This document shows, piece after piece, positions 48,760-62,800 of a stretch of DNA of 64,000 bases. Every line of letters begins with the position of its first letter. Within the stretch, counting starts at the first letter, position 1. The stretch comes from Phoenix dactylifera (Eukaryota > Streptophyta > Magnoliopsida > Arecales > Arecaceae). The DNA is taken from NCBI RefSeq assembly GCF_009389715.1, contig NW_024068208.1, positions 1 to 64,000 of the forward strand, written 5' to 3'. The translations under genes were made by a program, and so were the position numbers. Under the pieces are notes generated by a model, which saw only the letters and a list, made by a program, of their open reading frames with translations, had not been told where the DNA came from and did no database searches.

Positions 48760-51700
48760 GGCAGCGATGGGTTGTGATACGCCTCCAAACTGGCTATAGC
48801 TTACCAGAAGATCCAATCAATCAAAATGCGCTACGGCCCCAATACGTGGCAGATCGGGAGCAGCCACTGGGCGAACTTAGCCCCATACCGTCGAGCTTGC
48901 ATATCAGAAGCTCTCCACATTTAGCTACATTCTAATAGGGGGACCTAGTGATCATCGAGATCCCATGATGTGACAAGCATGATGCCGTTTGCATGCGAAG
49001 CATCATACCTAATGTTTAGGTCGTACTTTAGCCAGTCACTTCCAGTCGACCCATGTGCCCTAATTCTCTGATTGTAGGTAAACTCCTCCACTGACTATAC
49101 ACAAAATGGAGGGGGCAGAGGAGGTAAAAAAGTAAGAAGAACACCCTAACAAACTGAGAGACAATCTTTTTCTATTCTAGAATAACTACACTAACTTAAG
49201 CATTGGACTGTCCCTGCCAGATACACTCCGGCTAGAAAACTTCTTTGCTCTATGTTGTTTCGGGTCGGAGCACTGCCATCCACGAGAATCTCAGCCATAG
49301 TGACCGAGCGCCACTCACCTTCCCCAACCCAAGCCGAAGCAGCCGACTTCGAGCTCTCCAGCATTGTCATGCCATTCGTCGTAGTGCCTGAGGCCAATCA
49401 ATTCTTAGTGGCAACAGATTGGCACTAAAGGAAAGGCAGAGATTACCCTAAGAGGTTTCATCTTTTCGTCACTATAAAGTCTCAAAGGGTGCAGCCAACA
49501 TCTTCTAATCCTCAGCCAAATACGTTGAAAGAATCCAGTGGCTTTTTACAAAGCCCGCAGAGGGCTCTACCCCTGCCAGAGCCACAAACGGTTCCAGTGG
49601 TGATCTATGAACAATTTCAAGTGCCCCTTCAATAAGTCCAGGCACTGACTATTGCGATCCAACACATGCAGCAGCCAGTTGCCCCCCAATAGCCATAGCA
49701 ACAAGAGGCCTACAAGCAGGATCACTGTGAGGGTCTGAAGTACTCAGGTCGACACTCCCCACCTCGGAGAGGGGGCAAGTGCCTCCTAACCAACCTTCCT
49801 GTCGTCCCAACCCTAGCAAAGCTCCATGCATCTCATACAATTAGCTTCGGAGACATGTACAGGAGGACCCATCCCGATCCATTGACTCTCCCTCTTGGGA
49901 GGAGTCGGCCTCTAGCCATTTCTCCTCCCACTGACCTAATGGGGTCTCCCAGAGGGTGGCCTGCCTCGATCATAAGCTCGAGGAGATGTGCCAGTGCCTC
50001 AAAGAACTTTGTCAGCACCAGGCTAGTCAAGATCAAGATGTGGAGTTCACCATTGAACCCCCATTCTCGATGAAGATAATGGGGGAGCTGGTTCCTCCCC
50101 GTTTCAAGATGTCGCAACTGGAGACATATGACGGCACCTAAAATCTTCTAGATCATTTGGAGAGCTTCAAAGTTCTCATGATGCTCCAAGGTGCCTTTGA
50201 TGCAGTGTTGTATAGAGCTTTTCTAGCTACCCTTTGCAAGACAGCTCAATTATGGTACACTGAGTGTCTCTGAGGCTGAGGAGAAGTTCAGAGACCTTTT
50301 TTGCCATCAAGCAATGAAATAATGAGCCTTACGAGACTACGCCAGCTACTTTAATGTCGCCACTCTGGAAGTATGTGACCTTAATGATTCGGTCGCTTGT
50401 CTGTCTTAAGGAGCAAACTCAAGACCTCTCGATTTCTTTTTTCTTTAGAGAAAAAGTTTTCGAGAGATTACGTTGAGCTACTAGCTCGGGCGGACAAATA
50501 CATCAACGTCAAGGAGGCTATAGCGACTCGATGAGAGTTAGCTAGGGGTGCACCCGGCCAAAAGAAAACAACAAGTGAGCCTGAGACAACTTGAAGCCCC
50601 CACCAAAAAGACCAGGGATAAAGAAACCTCCTACCAATCGAGAAGCCCTGCTCAGAGGTTTGGAAAATATACACCCCAAAATAATCCACACTGGCAGATT
50701 CTCAAGGAGATCCATGACTGCAACTATATAAAGTAGCCATGGAACATGAAGTCTATGACTCTTAAGGACATGACACGATACTGCTAGTTCCACCGCGATT
50801 ATAGGCATGACACTGAGGATTGCTTCCAACTATAGAATGAGATTAAGGCCTTAATTCAACGAGGCTACCTTGACGCCTATGTTCAGAACCCTCGAGGCCA
50901 AGCCAATCCTAGTCGAAAGCAAACCTCTCTTGAGGCGAAGCCCAATAATCAACTGACGACCGAAGTCATTAATACCATAGTCAGCGAAACTACTGCTGGT
51001 GGAGCTAGTTCATCTGCCCGAAGAGCCTACGCGCGAGCTGCCTACATGGGGAGCTCGTCAATAAAGAGATTGAGGACAAAAGAAGGCATTTTCTTCTCGG
51101 ATGCTGACAGAAAAGGAGTACAAACTCTCCATGATGATGCCATTGTAATTCTCCTTGATATTGCAAATTATGACATAAAAAGAATTCTAATAGATAATGG
51201 AGGTTTGGGAGACATCTTATTTTATGAGGCCTTTTTTAGAATGAATCTACTAGATGACAGGCTTTGGAGGATCACCTCCCTCTTGGTTGGCTTTTCTGGA
51301 GACCCAATTCCTGTGGAGGAAGTCATCACTCTTCCTGTCATAGCAGGACGGCTCCCCCAGCAAACCACCGTCATAATAGATTTTCTAGTCGTCAAAGTTC
51401 CATCGGCCTACAACGCCATTCTGGGACAACCAGGCTGAAACGCCCTGCATGTCGTGGTCTCCACCTACCACCTACTAATGAAGTTCCCGACTAAAAGCAG
51501 AGTAGGAGAAATCTGAGGTGACCAAGTGCTCGCTCAGGCATGCTACGTGGCTACGCTTAAGGGAAAGAAGCCAAGGGAGGAGCTTCCCATCGAAAGCTTT
51601 AATTCCCATGATAGCTAGGGATAACAGTGCGGGGAGCTAGCTAAAGACCTTTATTCTGTGCCTCTTGATGTGACAGCACCGGACTGAAGAATGGAAATTG

Positions 51701-51990
51701 GAGCCCGTCTTGATGACAATGTCCTAGTGTAGCTCTTAGAATTCATTTGCGTTAATGTTGATGCATTTTTTTGGTCGGCTTTTGATATACCAGGTATACA
51801 CCCGGAGGTTATCACCCACAGGCTGAGTGTGGACCCCACTCACCTGTTGGTCTGGTAGAAGAAAAAGAGCTTCGCCCTTAAAAGGCGGAAGATGATTGAG
51901 GAGGAGGTAGAAAAGCTTCTCAACCCTGATTTTATCCGGAAGATGGGTCAGGCTGATCAAGTTAGGGAAATAATGTAGGAAACTTTCACC
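48760..51990 (+). mobile_element. Decayed Ty3/gypsy retrotransposon (LTR part, gag, protease, start of RT)
   Basis: Retroelement relic in the natural order. Around 49190-49260, ACTTAAGCATTGGACTGTCC with CTGCCAGATACACTCCGG resembles the end of a plant gypsy LTR. Gag follows at 49956-50280 (PPRFKMSQLETYDGT, stop, LLDHLESFKVLMMLQGAFDA, WYTE). The aspartic protease region (51046-51438) includes KRILIDNGGLGDILFYEAF, in which the usual catalytic D-S/T-G reads DNG, as in many plant gypsy elements. The start of reverse transcriptase follows (about 51740-51950: VDAFFWSAFDIPGIHPEV, stop-broken, then EEVEKLLNPDFIRKM). RT catalytic motifs, RNase H, integrase and a right LTR are missing. Many in-frame stops show it is dead. 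The left limit is approximate. Confidence 0.8.
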
Positions 51991-52289
51991 TTATGTCTGA
52001 GCCAATCTGATCACAGGTAGAAAATCTTCAATCTATAAAGTCTACCCCTGTGAACTGACTTAACCCATTTGACCTATGAGACATGTAATTTTCATTTCTT
52101 AATTGTTAACCAACACACACTAACTTGTCTAACCCTGATTCTTGCACTCCTAATGACTTATTTTCAAGATAACTAGACAACTAATAGTGAAGAAAGGATT
52201 GTTGATAATGGCTTCTTCTAATTGTAGTAGTCTTTGGGGTACTTTGCCCAGTGTATCTACACCTTATCTTTTTCAAACCCTTGTTTCAA

Positions 52290-52700
52290 AGGAGCTATGT
52301 TACCGGGGCACCAATGGAAAGTAAATTTCGATGGGTCTATCCATATTCATACCTTTGGCGCCAGCTTTACCCATCGATGTTGGCAAGCAAGACCTTTCTT
52401 ACCGGTTAAATCCCTTTACTCATTAGATCAATCCTAATTGTAGAGATAACCATGGTATGGAAAAGCCTAAAAGCTACTATAACTATTCAAAGCACCCCGA
52501 AGGTGCAGGTAGAGGGGAACATTGCTAAGGTGATCACTTGGCTCAAGGGTTTTCAATCTTCAACTTATCTTTATCTTAAAAATATCTCTATCCTAGTTTC
52601 CTTTTTACTAAAGTACGATGCCTCTCACGTCCTCCATAAAGGAAATCAACTAATGAAGTTCATTGCAAATGTGCTACAACATTACCTACTTGATCTTTTT
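52290..52700 (+). mobile_element. LINE RNase H domain relic
   Basis: A frame containing WKVNFDGSIHIHTFGASF (RNase H-like first strand with its conserved VNFDGS) is followed, after stops and a frame change, by VQVEGNIAKVITWLKGFQSS and HVLHKGNQLMKFIANVLQH. These correspond to the E-GDS and H-YREGNQ-AD-IAN parts of the plant LINE RNase H domain. A T-rich run (52689-52711) follows instead of a poly-A tail. Several stops: a dead copy. Same orientation as the gypsy relic just upstream, but a separate element. Confidence 0.6.
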
Positions 52701-52715
52701 TTTTTTTTGTGGTAA

Positions 52716-54432
52716 TGATGAGCTTTTCACTATATAAGGCATCAAAGGCAAAGAATCATTGAACTTGAATTCTAGATGAAAATAAAAATACTGCAAACAT
52801 TGCTCTCATATTGCATTTAAAGTTCAAAATTTGAAATACCTCTTCGGTAGCATATTGCAAGTCTGGCTATTGAAGGCTTACCCAACTGCTCTGGATTACT
52901 AATCAAGTGGCTATGAGAAGGAGGGATGAAAATCAAAAGAAAATGGCTTGTTTGAGATTTTTAGGTTTCTTTTGTTTAGGAATGAAATAAAAAACTGTAT
53001 TATATTTTGCATCTTTTGCCCAATATGAGTTCCTATTAGTCATTCCCTTAGCCTCTTTTTTTTTTTTTTTGGCAATATGACTTTCCACCTCTTGTCAAAA
53101 CTTTGAATTGATTTCTTTGGTTCTCCCACTACACTTTTCAATGTTTCCATTTCGAGCCTACTGTTGGAAATGGTGTCCTAACAAAGCTATAATTTTGCAG
53201 GAGATACATTTTTGAAGGCATCAATTAAATGATTTTTTTTTTTTTGGATGTAATTAGTGACATATAATGCCTATCAAGTATTAGATACTCAGATTCAACA
53301 AAACGATATATGAGAATTAGTCGATTGATTGGTCAATTGCAGGAGAACCAAGTCTCTAGTTCCTTTTCCTTATACTGTCACAGATAAGTATGAGTTTTGA
53401 GAGATTTTACCTATATCAATAATGGATAATGACCATAGGATGGTGATAACCCTTTCTCAAATATCAAACTAGAGATTCCACATCAATTTACATCTGCATT
53501 ACATCACATTAATTAATTGGTTAGCATGAGAACGTGTCTATAGAAAAACAATGTTGGAAGAATTTATTGCAATACTCATTATTTAATAGTGTTTTCATTC
53601 CAGAGGTTCATGCAAAACGGACCATGATTGGAGTCTATATTGCATTATCTTATTGGCTGTTTATAACTTGCACAAAACATGCGAAATTCCCATCAAGAAA
53701 TGCATTATTTGAAAGGGTGAATAACGAGTATAGGAAAATTGGGTTGATCAGAAAAAATAAAATACACCATTTGTAGTCGTTCTGACAAAATATTTTTATA
53801 ATAAATAAATGCATAGCATTGTTTATTTCTTTGTAAAATATTTTTGAAAAAAATAGTTTCTCCATGTCTGATCGAACTCTATCCATGATGGGTGATGGAT
53901 AGCTAGTAATTTTCCTGAGAACGAACATATTGGGTGACAAAATAGTTTTTATACTGCCATATTGGAGATGAAGAAGTCCATTTGGCTAATTGGATGGTGA
54001 AAAATGAGCCTTGGGCTATATATATATATATGACACGAAACAAATATATTATGTCCGTACGGCTAAGAGTTCAAATTCATTTAAATCTAATCACAAATAC
54101 CACAATTAGCTCATGGTCAGCCCCAATGAATCCAATACTATTTGGAATTTTTTGTGTGTCTCTATCTTTTCTTGATCAATGGTTTCTGTCTCTGAATTAC
54201 AATTACAAATCTCTCAGATTATCAAACAACAATAAATTCCATCTGCATGGAATGAACTCCCATGCAAGCAGCCCATCTTCCTCCTCGAATCCTGAATCTC
54301 AGATACGTGGTTTTTAGAAGCAAGGACTAGAACAAATCATACTGATTGTTTTTGGAAGCACTGGCATGAGAATTGGATTGATCATTTGGATACCTTACCA
54401 TGGGATGCGGAGTCTTTGCTTTGATTTATATG
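52716..54432. other. Intergenic stretch downstream of the first transporter
   Basis: AT-rich, with short ORFs (53534-53940, both strands) that lack domains. It contains a TRIM fragment at about 54010-54140. The part next to 54433 is the 3' UTR side of the transporter gene. Confidence 0.45.
54010..54140 (-). mobile_element. TRIM fragment
   Basis: ATTATGTCCGTACG, then TTTAAATCTAATCACAAATACCACAATTAGCTCATGGTCAGCCCC, parallels the LTR end and internal part of the TRIM at 17086-17526 (TTTAATCATAAACACCACGATCGGCCCGTGATCAGCCTC) and of the copy near 63.5-63.9 kb. Only about 130 bp remain. Confidence 0.5.
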
Positions 54433-57400
54433 CTAACCCCTTGCATCCGATAACACCACCTCATCAGATAGCAATTTCCTCCCATCATCCTCGCCAGTCT
54501 CAAAATTTTCCTCTCCATAAACCATATCAATCGCGATCGGTTTGTTTTTATACAAATATGGTTCAGAAAGTCGGATCTCAGAATAATCTCCTGCTCTCGG
54601 AGGATTTTCCAACTCTATATGCTGCAATTCTGATGCTATCAGAGATTCCATTCGTGCCCTCTCCCTGTCTCTAGGATAGGTGCAGTATAGAAAGGAGTAG
54701 ATGGAGCAACAAAGCGACATTGGAATCGCCATTGCAATGTAAAGTGCTTTGGCAAGGGAAGTAGCATTCTCTCTGTCTGTCTCGACAGCAGTACCCTCAC
54801 CTGATCCATCGGAAACTGGTTTGTAGCCATAAACGTGCTCAGCTAACAAGCCAACAACTGGAGGAGCAAATGAAGCAAGTACGGACTCAAAAGATCTATC
54901 CAAAGCATAGATACTGGTTCTTGATCTCTCAGGGACAATCTCTGCAAATATAGGACTGTTTGCACCATAAACAAAACAATAAGATAAAGAGCAGCTAGTA
55001 CCGAAACAATGCTAATATTACCCTGATAATTAGAAAATTATAACATTCTAGGAGTCATGGAAATAGACTGACAACGATGTTGCAAATATTTAGCAACAGA
55101 GCCATGCCCAGCTTACATATTAGTAATGCTTGGGAATTTATGCGGTCTCATCCCTTCTTTATTCTTTTAAAGAACAAAAGATTGGCAATGAAGCTAATAG
55201 TAACTATGTACTGTCGATGAAGGTTTATCCCGTTCAAGAAGACCTTACAGATAATTTTTGAAAAGCATGATCTATGAGCGGGTTCATCTGGTGATAGAAA
55301 TAGTTATGGTTTGGCCATACTTGCTGAAAGTTGTATGGGGAAAAAGGAACTGACTGTTAAAAAAGGATATCATTGTTAGTGAAGAGTTCGAATTTTGTAT
55401 ATCAGTGAGAGACCACAAAATGTGCGCTATTTCTGATCTCTATCAGTGGTTTGGCACCTTGAAACATTCTATATGATTCATGTCTAAATCAAATGGTATT
55501 TACTGTTTCAGCCCGATCATCATGTCCACTATATCCTTGGCACAATTCTGTTCTGATCTACTAATTTTGTTATAAATTTAGGAAGGAAAGCATGCAGTAA
55601 GACATGGAAGATTAGAAATAAAATAAGTAACATACTTGTTTGTAGCAGGAGCATTCCAAGAGACGCTCAATCCCATGATGAACAAGACAATGGCATGGGC
55701 AAGTCCCGTGGAAGGGTCATCAGGTAAGACCAACAACAGCACAGCTGCAAGTGGAATGAAAGAGGCAGAGCTTATCTGCGATAGAACTATCCTACCGGAG
55801 TCTGGAAAGTGTCTGGCGAGAAAATCCCCCATCTTTCCTCCAAACAGTCCTCCAAGGGACGTTGCGACCGAGAACAATGTCATGAGTAATCCAGTTCCTT
55901 TATGCGAGAATCCAATGAGCTCCAGCCACAAGGGTGCGAACGACAGCGCTGACCATGGGAATGATCCAGTGACACCCTGAGCCACTATAATCTGAAATGA
56001 TGGGATTCTCATAACAGCTTTGGCTTCTTTGATGAGGTCCTTCACTTCTGCCCACACAGACTTGCGCGAAATAAGGTCATCGCTGGAGATAACATTGGAG
56101 GAGAAATGCGGGTCTACGGCAAATAGCCGGACCAAGATTCCTACAACTACACTAATTGCAGCGACTAGATGGAAAGCAATTCTCCAACCAGCAATTCCCA
56201 TGATCGACGTCGATGCTAGCAGGAGAGCGAAGAAGTTGCCCATGATGGAACCAATATTACCAGTGAGTTGTAGCCATCCGAAAGCAATACCACGAGTGCT
56301 GTTATCAGTAGAGTCAGCTACAAGGGACTGGATGGCTGGTACCACCAGGGCTAGTCCAATACCATTCAAGGCTCTTGAGATTGCTACCTGCACAACAAAG
56401 ATCCTATCAACTATAAGAATTATGTATCAGATCTTAGTACAATTTCCAATTTTATTGGATGTCTCCAGAGAGACCGGATATTACTACAGATTCAAAACCA
56501 GAGAAATCATAAACAGTTAAAGCATTAGATTGCTTCATTAAATGAGCATGGTCAAGAAGAAGTACATTAGAGGTAAATTTACTTAGGTCACTCCTAGATT
56601 AAGAAACAGGACCATAACAAATCATTCATGGGACACAACAGGCGTTAAAAATGAAATGCCAGATAAAGAGATTAGTTCAGTAGCTGCCTTACAATCAAAA
56701 GCAAGTGAAGCTCCATTTAATGGTACGATGTTAAGTCATTTATTTGCTGAAATCTAGACAAACATGTAGAAAACCAATTCAACCATTTTTTGAAGGTGAC
56801 CCGAAGAGCATGCTTCTCCAAACTCCTACCCCATAAGTAACAAAAAGAAGAAAGATCTTCTAAACACAAGTAATGTAGATGTTTTATTTCTCAAATAGCA
56901 GTGGTCAAAGTCACAGGAAAAGGAGTTTGTGTCTTTAAACAACAAACGGAAGCTGAGTCTTAGACAGAAATTTCAGCAGTCCAGAAGTCAAACTCCACTC
57001 ATTAATAACTGTGCGTCTTCTCCAAAATCTCCGGCAGCAACTGAAACATTGTAAACTCATCAAAAGCTTCAAACCAAAAATCCCAATAACTCACCACTCG
57101 ATCTCAGACCTTGCTAAAACACCGGAAAAAAGACACACACAATAAAACCCGAAAAGTCGATCAAGTTTCAATTTTTAAGCTGAGAATAAGCTCCAATTTC
57201 TCAGATCTACAGACACAAACCTAATCCAGTTAGATTCAGCTCAAAATCCAAAAAAAGAAGCGAAAATAGACCGAAACCCAATAAAACAACACGCGAAGAG
57301 TAATAAAAAGGCCGACTTTATGGAATCGCGGACCTGGAGAAAAGTGTTGGAGAGGGCGACGAGGAAGGTGGCAGCGGCCCAGAGGAAGGCGCCGAGAGCT

Positions 57401-57621
57401 ATGACGTGGGTCCGGTTGTAGCGGACGGCCATGTAGGTGGCGAGGGGGTAGCAAGCGGCCTGGACGATGGACCGGAGGAGGGTGAGGGAACCCAGCCCCG
57501 TCGGGGAGGCGTGAAGCGCCGCCCCGACCTCCTTGTAGACTGCCGGCAGGAGCGCCTCGTCGGCCCTCTCCATGATTCCGGCGAGGTTCACCAGCACCAG
57601 CGTCCGCCGCTCCTCCCCCAT
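54433..57621 (-). CDS. MFS transporter, UNE2/At1g78130-like, copy A, 3 exons
   Basis: Multi-pass membrane transporter of the Major Facilitator Superfamily, plant branch that includes Arabidopsis UNE2 (At1g78130). Exons: 57621-57334, 56387-55636, 54955-54433 (stop TAG). Borders are GT/AG and phases agree: 1563 nt, 520 aa. Start MGEERRTLVLV at 57621; six bases further out only TTG is available. Family sequences visible: NLAGIMERADEALLPAVYKE (12-31), the ALGAFLWAAATFLVAL helix, ALNGIGLALVVPAIQSLVAD (102-121), FPWSALSFAPLWLELIGFSH, LGGLFGGKMGD, and PIFAEIVPERSRTSIYALDR just after the last intron. A charged cytosolic tail (RERARMESLIASELQHIELE) follows. The GC-rich first exon encodes two hydrophobic helices and the whole protein about eleven or twelve. 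Substrate unknown. Tandem copy B lies 2.3 kb upstream in the same orientation. Confidence 0.92.
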
Positions 57622-59876
57622 CCCCAATCTCTGCTCCTTGACCTCCCTTCGAATCGATCTAGAGAGAAGGCAGCGGAGAGAAGGACCATTGGATTCGAGG
57701 TTGACCTCCGGGCCGCGGGAAAAAATATCGGGAAATTAATTCCCCACCCTTCTGTGGACTCCTCTGTAACAAAAAAGTCCTTGTTGACTAAGTCTCACCA
57801 ATCCGGTCCAGAGACTTTCTAAACTGTACACCTTCATTTTTATCGGGACGAACAAAAGGACCACAAAAGGACCATGACTTGTCAACCAGACGTTACGAAG
57901 TTGGATAGGTGGCCCCATCTGATTGTGGTCAATGGCCATGCGTCAGTTTTGTTGGTTTTTTTAACGGATATATTATAGCCATAGACGCATCCAGAGAATC
58001 AAAAAATAAAATATTCAAAAACTAAACCGAAAAATCAGTGGTTTTCATAATATGGGTCCTCCGGCATAAAAGTCCAATCCACATTACTATTAACTTCTCT
58101 ATACATATAATTTTTTAGCAATCATGTACAAGAGGATGAGAACTGCTGTTTGCTAAGACGTATCGAAAAACTAGTGGATAATTGTTAAGAAGTTGCCCTT
58201 TAAATATAGGTGAGATGTCCTTGACATCATTTTAGCATAAATCAATCTCTCTCATGCAGCATGCAATTCAGCCATAGTAATTATAGTATCAAAAACCCTA
58301 ACTCCTACAACTATAAGAGCCCTATTAGCATTTTTAATAACAAAACCTACTTTGCTGAAAGCACTCATTTTTTCTTTACGTACTATCATCAAAATTGATC
58401 TTAAGAGAATAAAGGGTGGTAGCTCCTAAAAAAATATATCATTCTTAGGACCGTAGAATCTGGATGAGAAGAACCACAAGTTACTCTATTGTGAAAGATC
58501 CATTTGAATAAATTACCTGGATAAATTCATGAGTATGTGTAGATGCTCTAAAATAAACCACTCTAGTACTTCAACATAGGCTTTGGAAGATACAATCATT
58601 CCTAACTAGTCTGATATAATGTGCAATATAATACATTCATTAATTATTTCCAGTAGAGAAACCGTTCGAGAAGCTCTCCAAATGGAGAAATTGTTCACCA
58701 TTCCTGCATCATCATTGAAAGTGCTTGCCATATCTATGGAGTAGCAAATGTTTGTGCTAATTGTATTGCCAGATTGGAATCCTTGATGTAATTAGAGATC
58801 AACTAACATTTGATATAACCAACTTTTACAGAGCATTATGTTTAGGTGGTTTGTAACTTTGACCTTTTATCTCCAAAAAAAAACCGTACAATATACCTTA
58901 AAGAATTACCATTAAAGCATCTCTTATTGGCAACAATTCAATCTTGAAAAAATTTAGAAAATAGAATCTCAAGCTGATTAATAGTGCTATATAGAAGTAA
59001 GGAATAGTAAGACAACTTTTCTTCAATTCAAATTAACCAAATTCCAACTTCACAAGTCAAGAGCTCATATAGTCAGTCGTTCCTTTCTTGAAATCCACAT
59101 TAACATACATAATCGTCCTGCAACAAGATGGAATCAAGATGTTTGTAAATGTGGCTCAACATCGTCATATAGCACTATCACTAGCTATAATCATGATGTT
59201 CCCATGCTCTTCAAGTGATTTGATGATGTGGTCAGGAATAAAGTTTTTCAAAAATGTGAAACAGGAGTTTGTGCATAGAAATTGGAATTTCAAAAATTGT
59301 CAATTACACTTGCAATCTTGTTACAATTAAGTGGATTTTTTTCTTTCCACTTGTTTTTACAATTACAATCCACACTTTCTTTAAAAGCAACATAAAAATA
59401 ATTCAAAACAATAAAAAAGCCATTAAGTCTTCCAGCTACCAACTGAAAATGGCAACCTCCTACAGGAACTAACCCCAAGTCCCAAGCTACCATGTAGTCT
59501 CTGAAGCAGTCACCGGACTCAGAGAAACCAAAGTAGTTGCTCAAGAAGCAGTCGTGTACAAGATTTGTCAATAGAGAGATTACCATCCAAGGTAAACTAT
59601 TTCATTTATATACTAGTCCCCTCAGACAAAAACTTGAATTCTCCACTCACTTCAAACACTATTTATATCTATCATTTTGTGGTCTATAAGTACATGATCT
59701 GAAATGACCTATGAACTTCCTCCAAAAGCCGACTCCCAGTAACATCTGGCCTCCAAAGCCAAACACCAGATTCAGAAATAAACCGCATTTGTGGTTCTCG
59801 AGAGCACTCTTTGTACTAGACTGGTCTAAATCTAAAAGTAACCGTGGGAAGCAGAAAGTTTTCATTAATTCGTATG
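57622..59876. other. Spacer between the two transporter genes
   Basis: It contains the promoter and 5' UTR of copy A (from 57622) and the 3' flank of copy B (to 59876). AT-rich, with scattered short ORFs (59088-59330, 59290-59586) but no domain. No repeat is recognised. Confidence 0.5.
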
Positions 59877-62800
59877 CTAATCCCTCCCATTTGATACTTC
59901 CACTTGCCAAGAAAGCAGTGTCCTCTCATCATTGTCATCAGTCTCAAAGTCTTCCTCTCCATAAGCCAAATCAATCACGCTTCTTTCGCTTCCATTCAAC
60001 TGCAATTCAGAATGTTGGCTTCCAGAATCACGTCCCACTTCACAAGCATTCTCCAACTCTATCTGCTGCAATTCTGATTCTATCAAGGAATCCATCCTTG
60101 CCCTTTCTCTATCTCTGGGATAGGTGTGGTACAGGAAGGAGTAGATGAAGCAACAGAGTGACATGGGAATTGCTATTGCTGTGTAGAGTGCCTTGGCAAG
60201 GGAGGCAGCATTCTCTCTATCTGTCTCAACAGTGGTATTCTCACCTGCTCCATAAGAAATTGGTTTGTACCCATAAAGATGCTCAGCTAAAATGCCAACA
60301 AGAGGAGGAGCGAACGATGATAGTACAGACTCAAAGGATTTATCCAAAGCATAGATGCTTGTCCTTGATTTCTCTGGGACAATCTCTGCAAATATAGGAC
60401 TGTGTGCACCACAGAGAGAGAAATTACCAAAATGAATAGAAGGTGCCATAGCATGGTAAAAGAAAGCTTATTCTGAAAGAGAATGCTTTGAAAGGTTTCT
60501 TTTGCCATTCAAGAAAAAGGACCTTGAAATATTATAGAATTATGATTGAGTTTATTTTCGAAAGAGAGTTCTTCACAAGATGACTCCATTCTTTTGCTGA
60601 AAATAGCATGGAAGAAAATAATTATTTGTTAAAAAGGGAAATCACTGATTATGGTTCCATGTCGAGATTATACGTATATATGTGAAGAACCACACAAGGG
60701 TTCCATTCCTATTTACTATCAGTGGTCCAATGGTTTTAGCCATTATCTAAAGTTCATGGCAGCATCAAATGAGATTAGCTTTTTTAATGAGCTCATTGTT
60801 CCCATGTTCATGGTACAATTCTGTCATGATCTTACTAATTCTGCTAGCCATATATCAAGATTTGGTAGAACAGAATCACAATAACTTACTTGTTTGTAGC
60901 TGGAGCGTTCCAAGATATGCTAAATCCCATGACGAACAAGACAAGGCCATACACAAGTCCTGTGGAGGGGTCATCAGGTAAGACCAACATCAATAGAGCT
61001 GCAAGAGGAATGGCAGAGCTGGAGCTTATCTGGGACATAACTATCCTGCCAGAATTTGGGAAACGCTTGGCTAAAATATCCCCCATCTTTCCTCCAAATA
61101 GTCCTCCTAGAGAATTTGCAACCACGAAAATGCCCATGAGGAATCCAGTTACGCCATGCGAGAATCCAATAAGCTCCAGCCACATGGGTGCAAACGAAAG
61201 AGAAGACCATGGAAATGAACCAGTGATCCCCTGCGCCACAATAATCTGAAATGATGGAATCTTCATAACAGCTTTGGCTTCATTAACAAGGTCCTTGGCT
61301 TCTGTCCAAACAGACTTGCGTGAAATCGCTTCGTTACTTGAACTATCATTATGAAAATGAGGATCCACCGCAAAGAGTCGGACCAAGATTCCTACAATGA
61401 TGCTTATTATGCCGACCAGATGGAAAGCAACTCTCCAACCCGCAATTCCCATAAACGAAGTTGATGCCAGTAGTAGTGAGAAGAAGCCACCAATGATGGA
61501 ACCAACATTACCAGTCAGTTGTAGCCATCCAAAAGCCGAACCACGTGTGCTGTCATCAGTGGAGTCAGCTACAACGGACTGGATAGCCGGGGCCACTAGG
61601 GCTAGCCCAATCCCATTCAAGGCTCTTGAGATTGCTACCTGCATAACAACCATAGTATGAAATATACGTAAATTATATCATATTATGTGCATATCGAGGC
61701 TTTTTTTTTGGGTTCGTTCTGCTTTCAAGAAGCATTTAAAACATTAGGTTGCTTCATAAATGGAGCAAATTAAGGATTTAAGCAACAAGAGAGCAACAAA
61801 AGAAAGTAGACATATCAAAGATTTCTAGAGTAAAGAAGAGAAACTAGACTTTAGAATATACAAACATTCAGACAGCATCAAAGATTCAACAAATCCACCA
61901 AGCAAACAATTTTGTTGGGTGTTTCCTAGTCAGGAAGCCCTCAGCAAGAAAAGAGTGATAGATACGGATTCCGCAAAAAATGAAACCCCCAATAATTGGG
62001 ACAAGTCTTGATGGTTATTGACATGGTTTCCGCCATTGGAAAGCAGCCAAGTTATGAATCACCTAGCAGATGGGAAAATTAGTTTGGCAAGTAGTCCAAG
62101 AAGGTGCAGCAGGTAACGCCTTATTTGATCATTGATGGCACAATTAATACCAATTACTTGAAGTAAAACAGAAATCTCAGAACCAAATCAATCATGTTTC
62201 AAAAGAGGCCAAGAAACCCGTTAGTCATGCTCTTCTAAACAACAGTTGATCCAAACACTATTTTCACAAATGGCAATAGTTCAACTCACAAGTTAAGGGT
62301 TTTTGTCTACAACAACAAAACAGAAGCCAAGTCTTACGAATTTATATGAGCCCTACAACAACAAAAAACCCTATTCGGTTCCACAGAATATCCCAAACAG
62401 TTAACGCTCAACCCCATCAAAACACTCCCTAAGTATCACAAATATAAATAATTAACCTAATAAACCAATCTAAGATTCAATCTTTCCCGCTAAAAATCGA
62501 AACTTTTGCTCAAATCCGCAAAACCCGCATCCCGCCCGCCTCGATTCAAACCAAACCCATCAAAAAGGCAAACAGAAAAGCGGCAAAGATTGCAGCTTTG
62601 TGGGGTTCCAAACCTGGAGGAAGGTGTCGGAGAGGGCGACAAGGAAGGTGGCAGCGGCCCAGAGGAAGGCGCCGAGCGCTATGATGTGGGTCCTGTCGTA
62701 GCGGACGGCCATGTAGATGGCGAGGGGGTAGCAAGCGGCCTGGACGACGGACCGGAGGAGGGTGAGGGAGCCCAGCCCCGTAGGGGTGGCGTGCAGCGCC

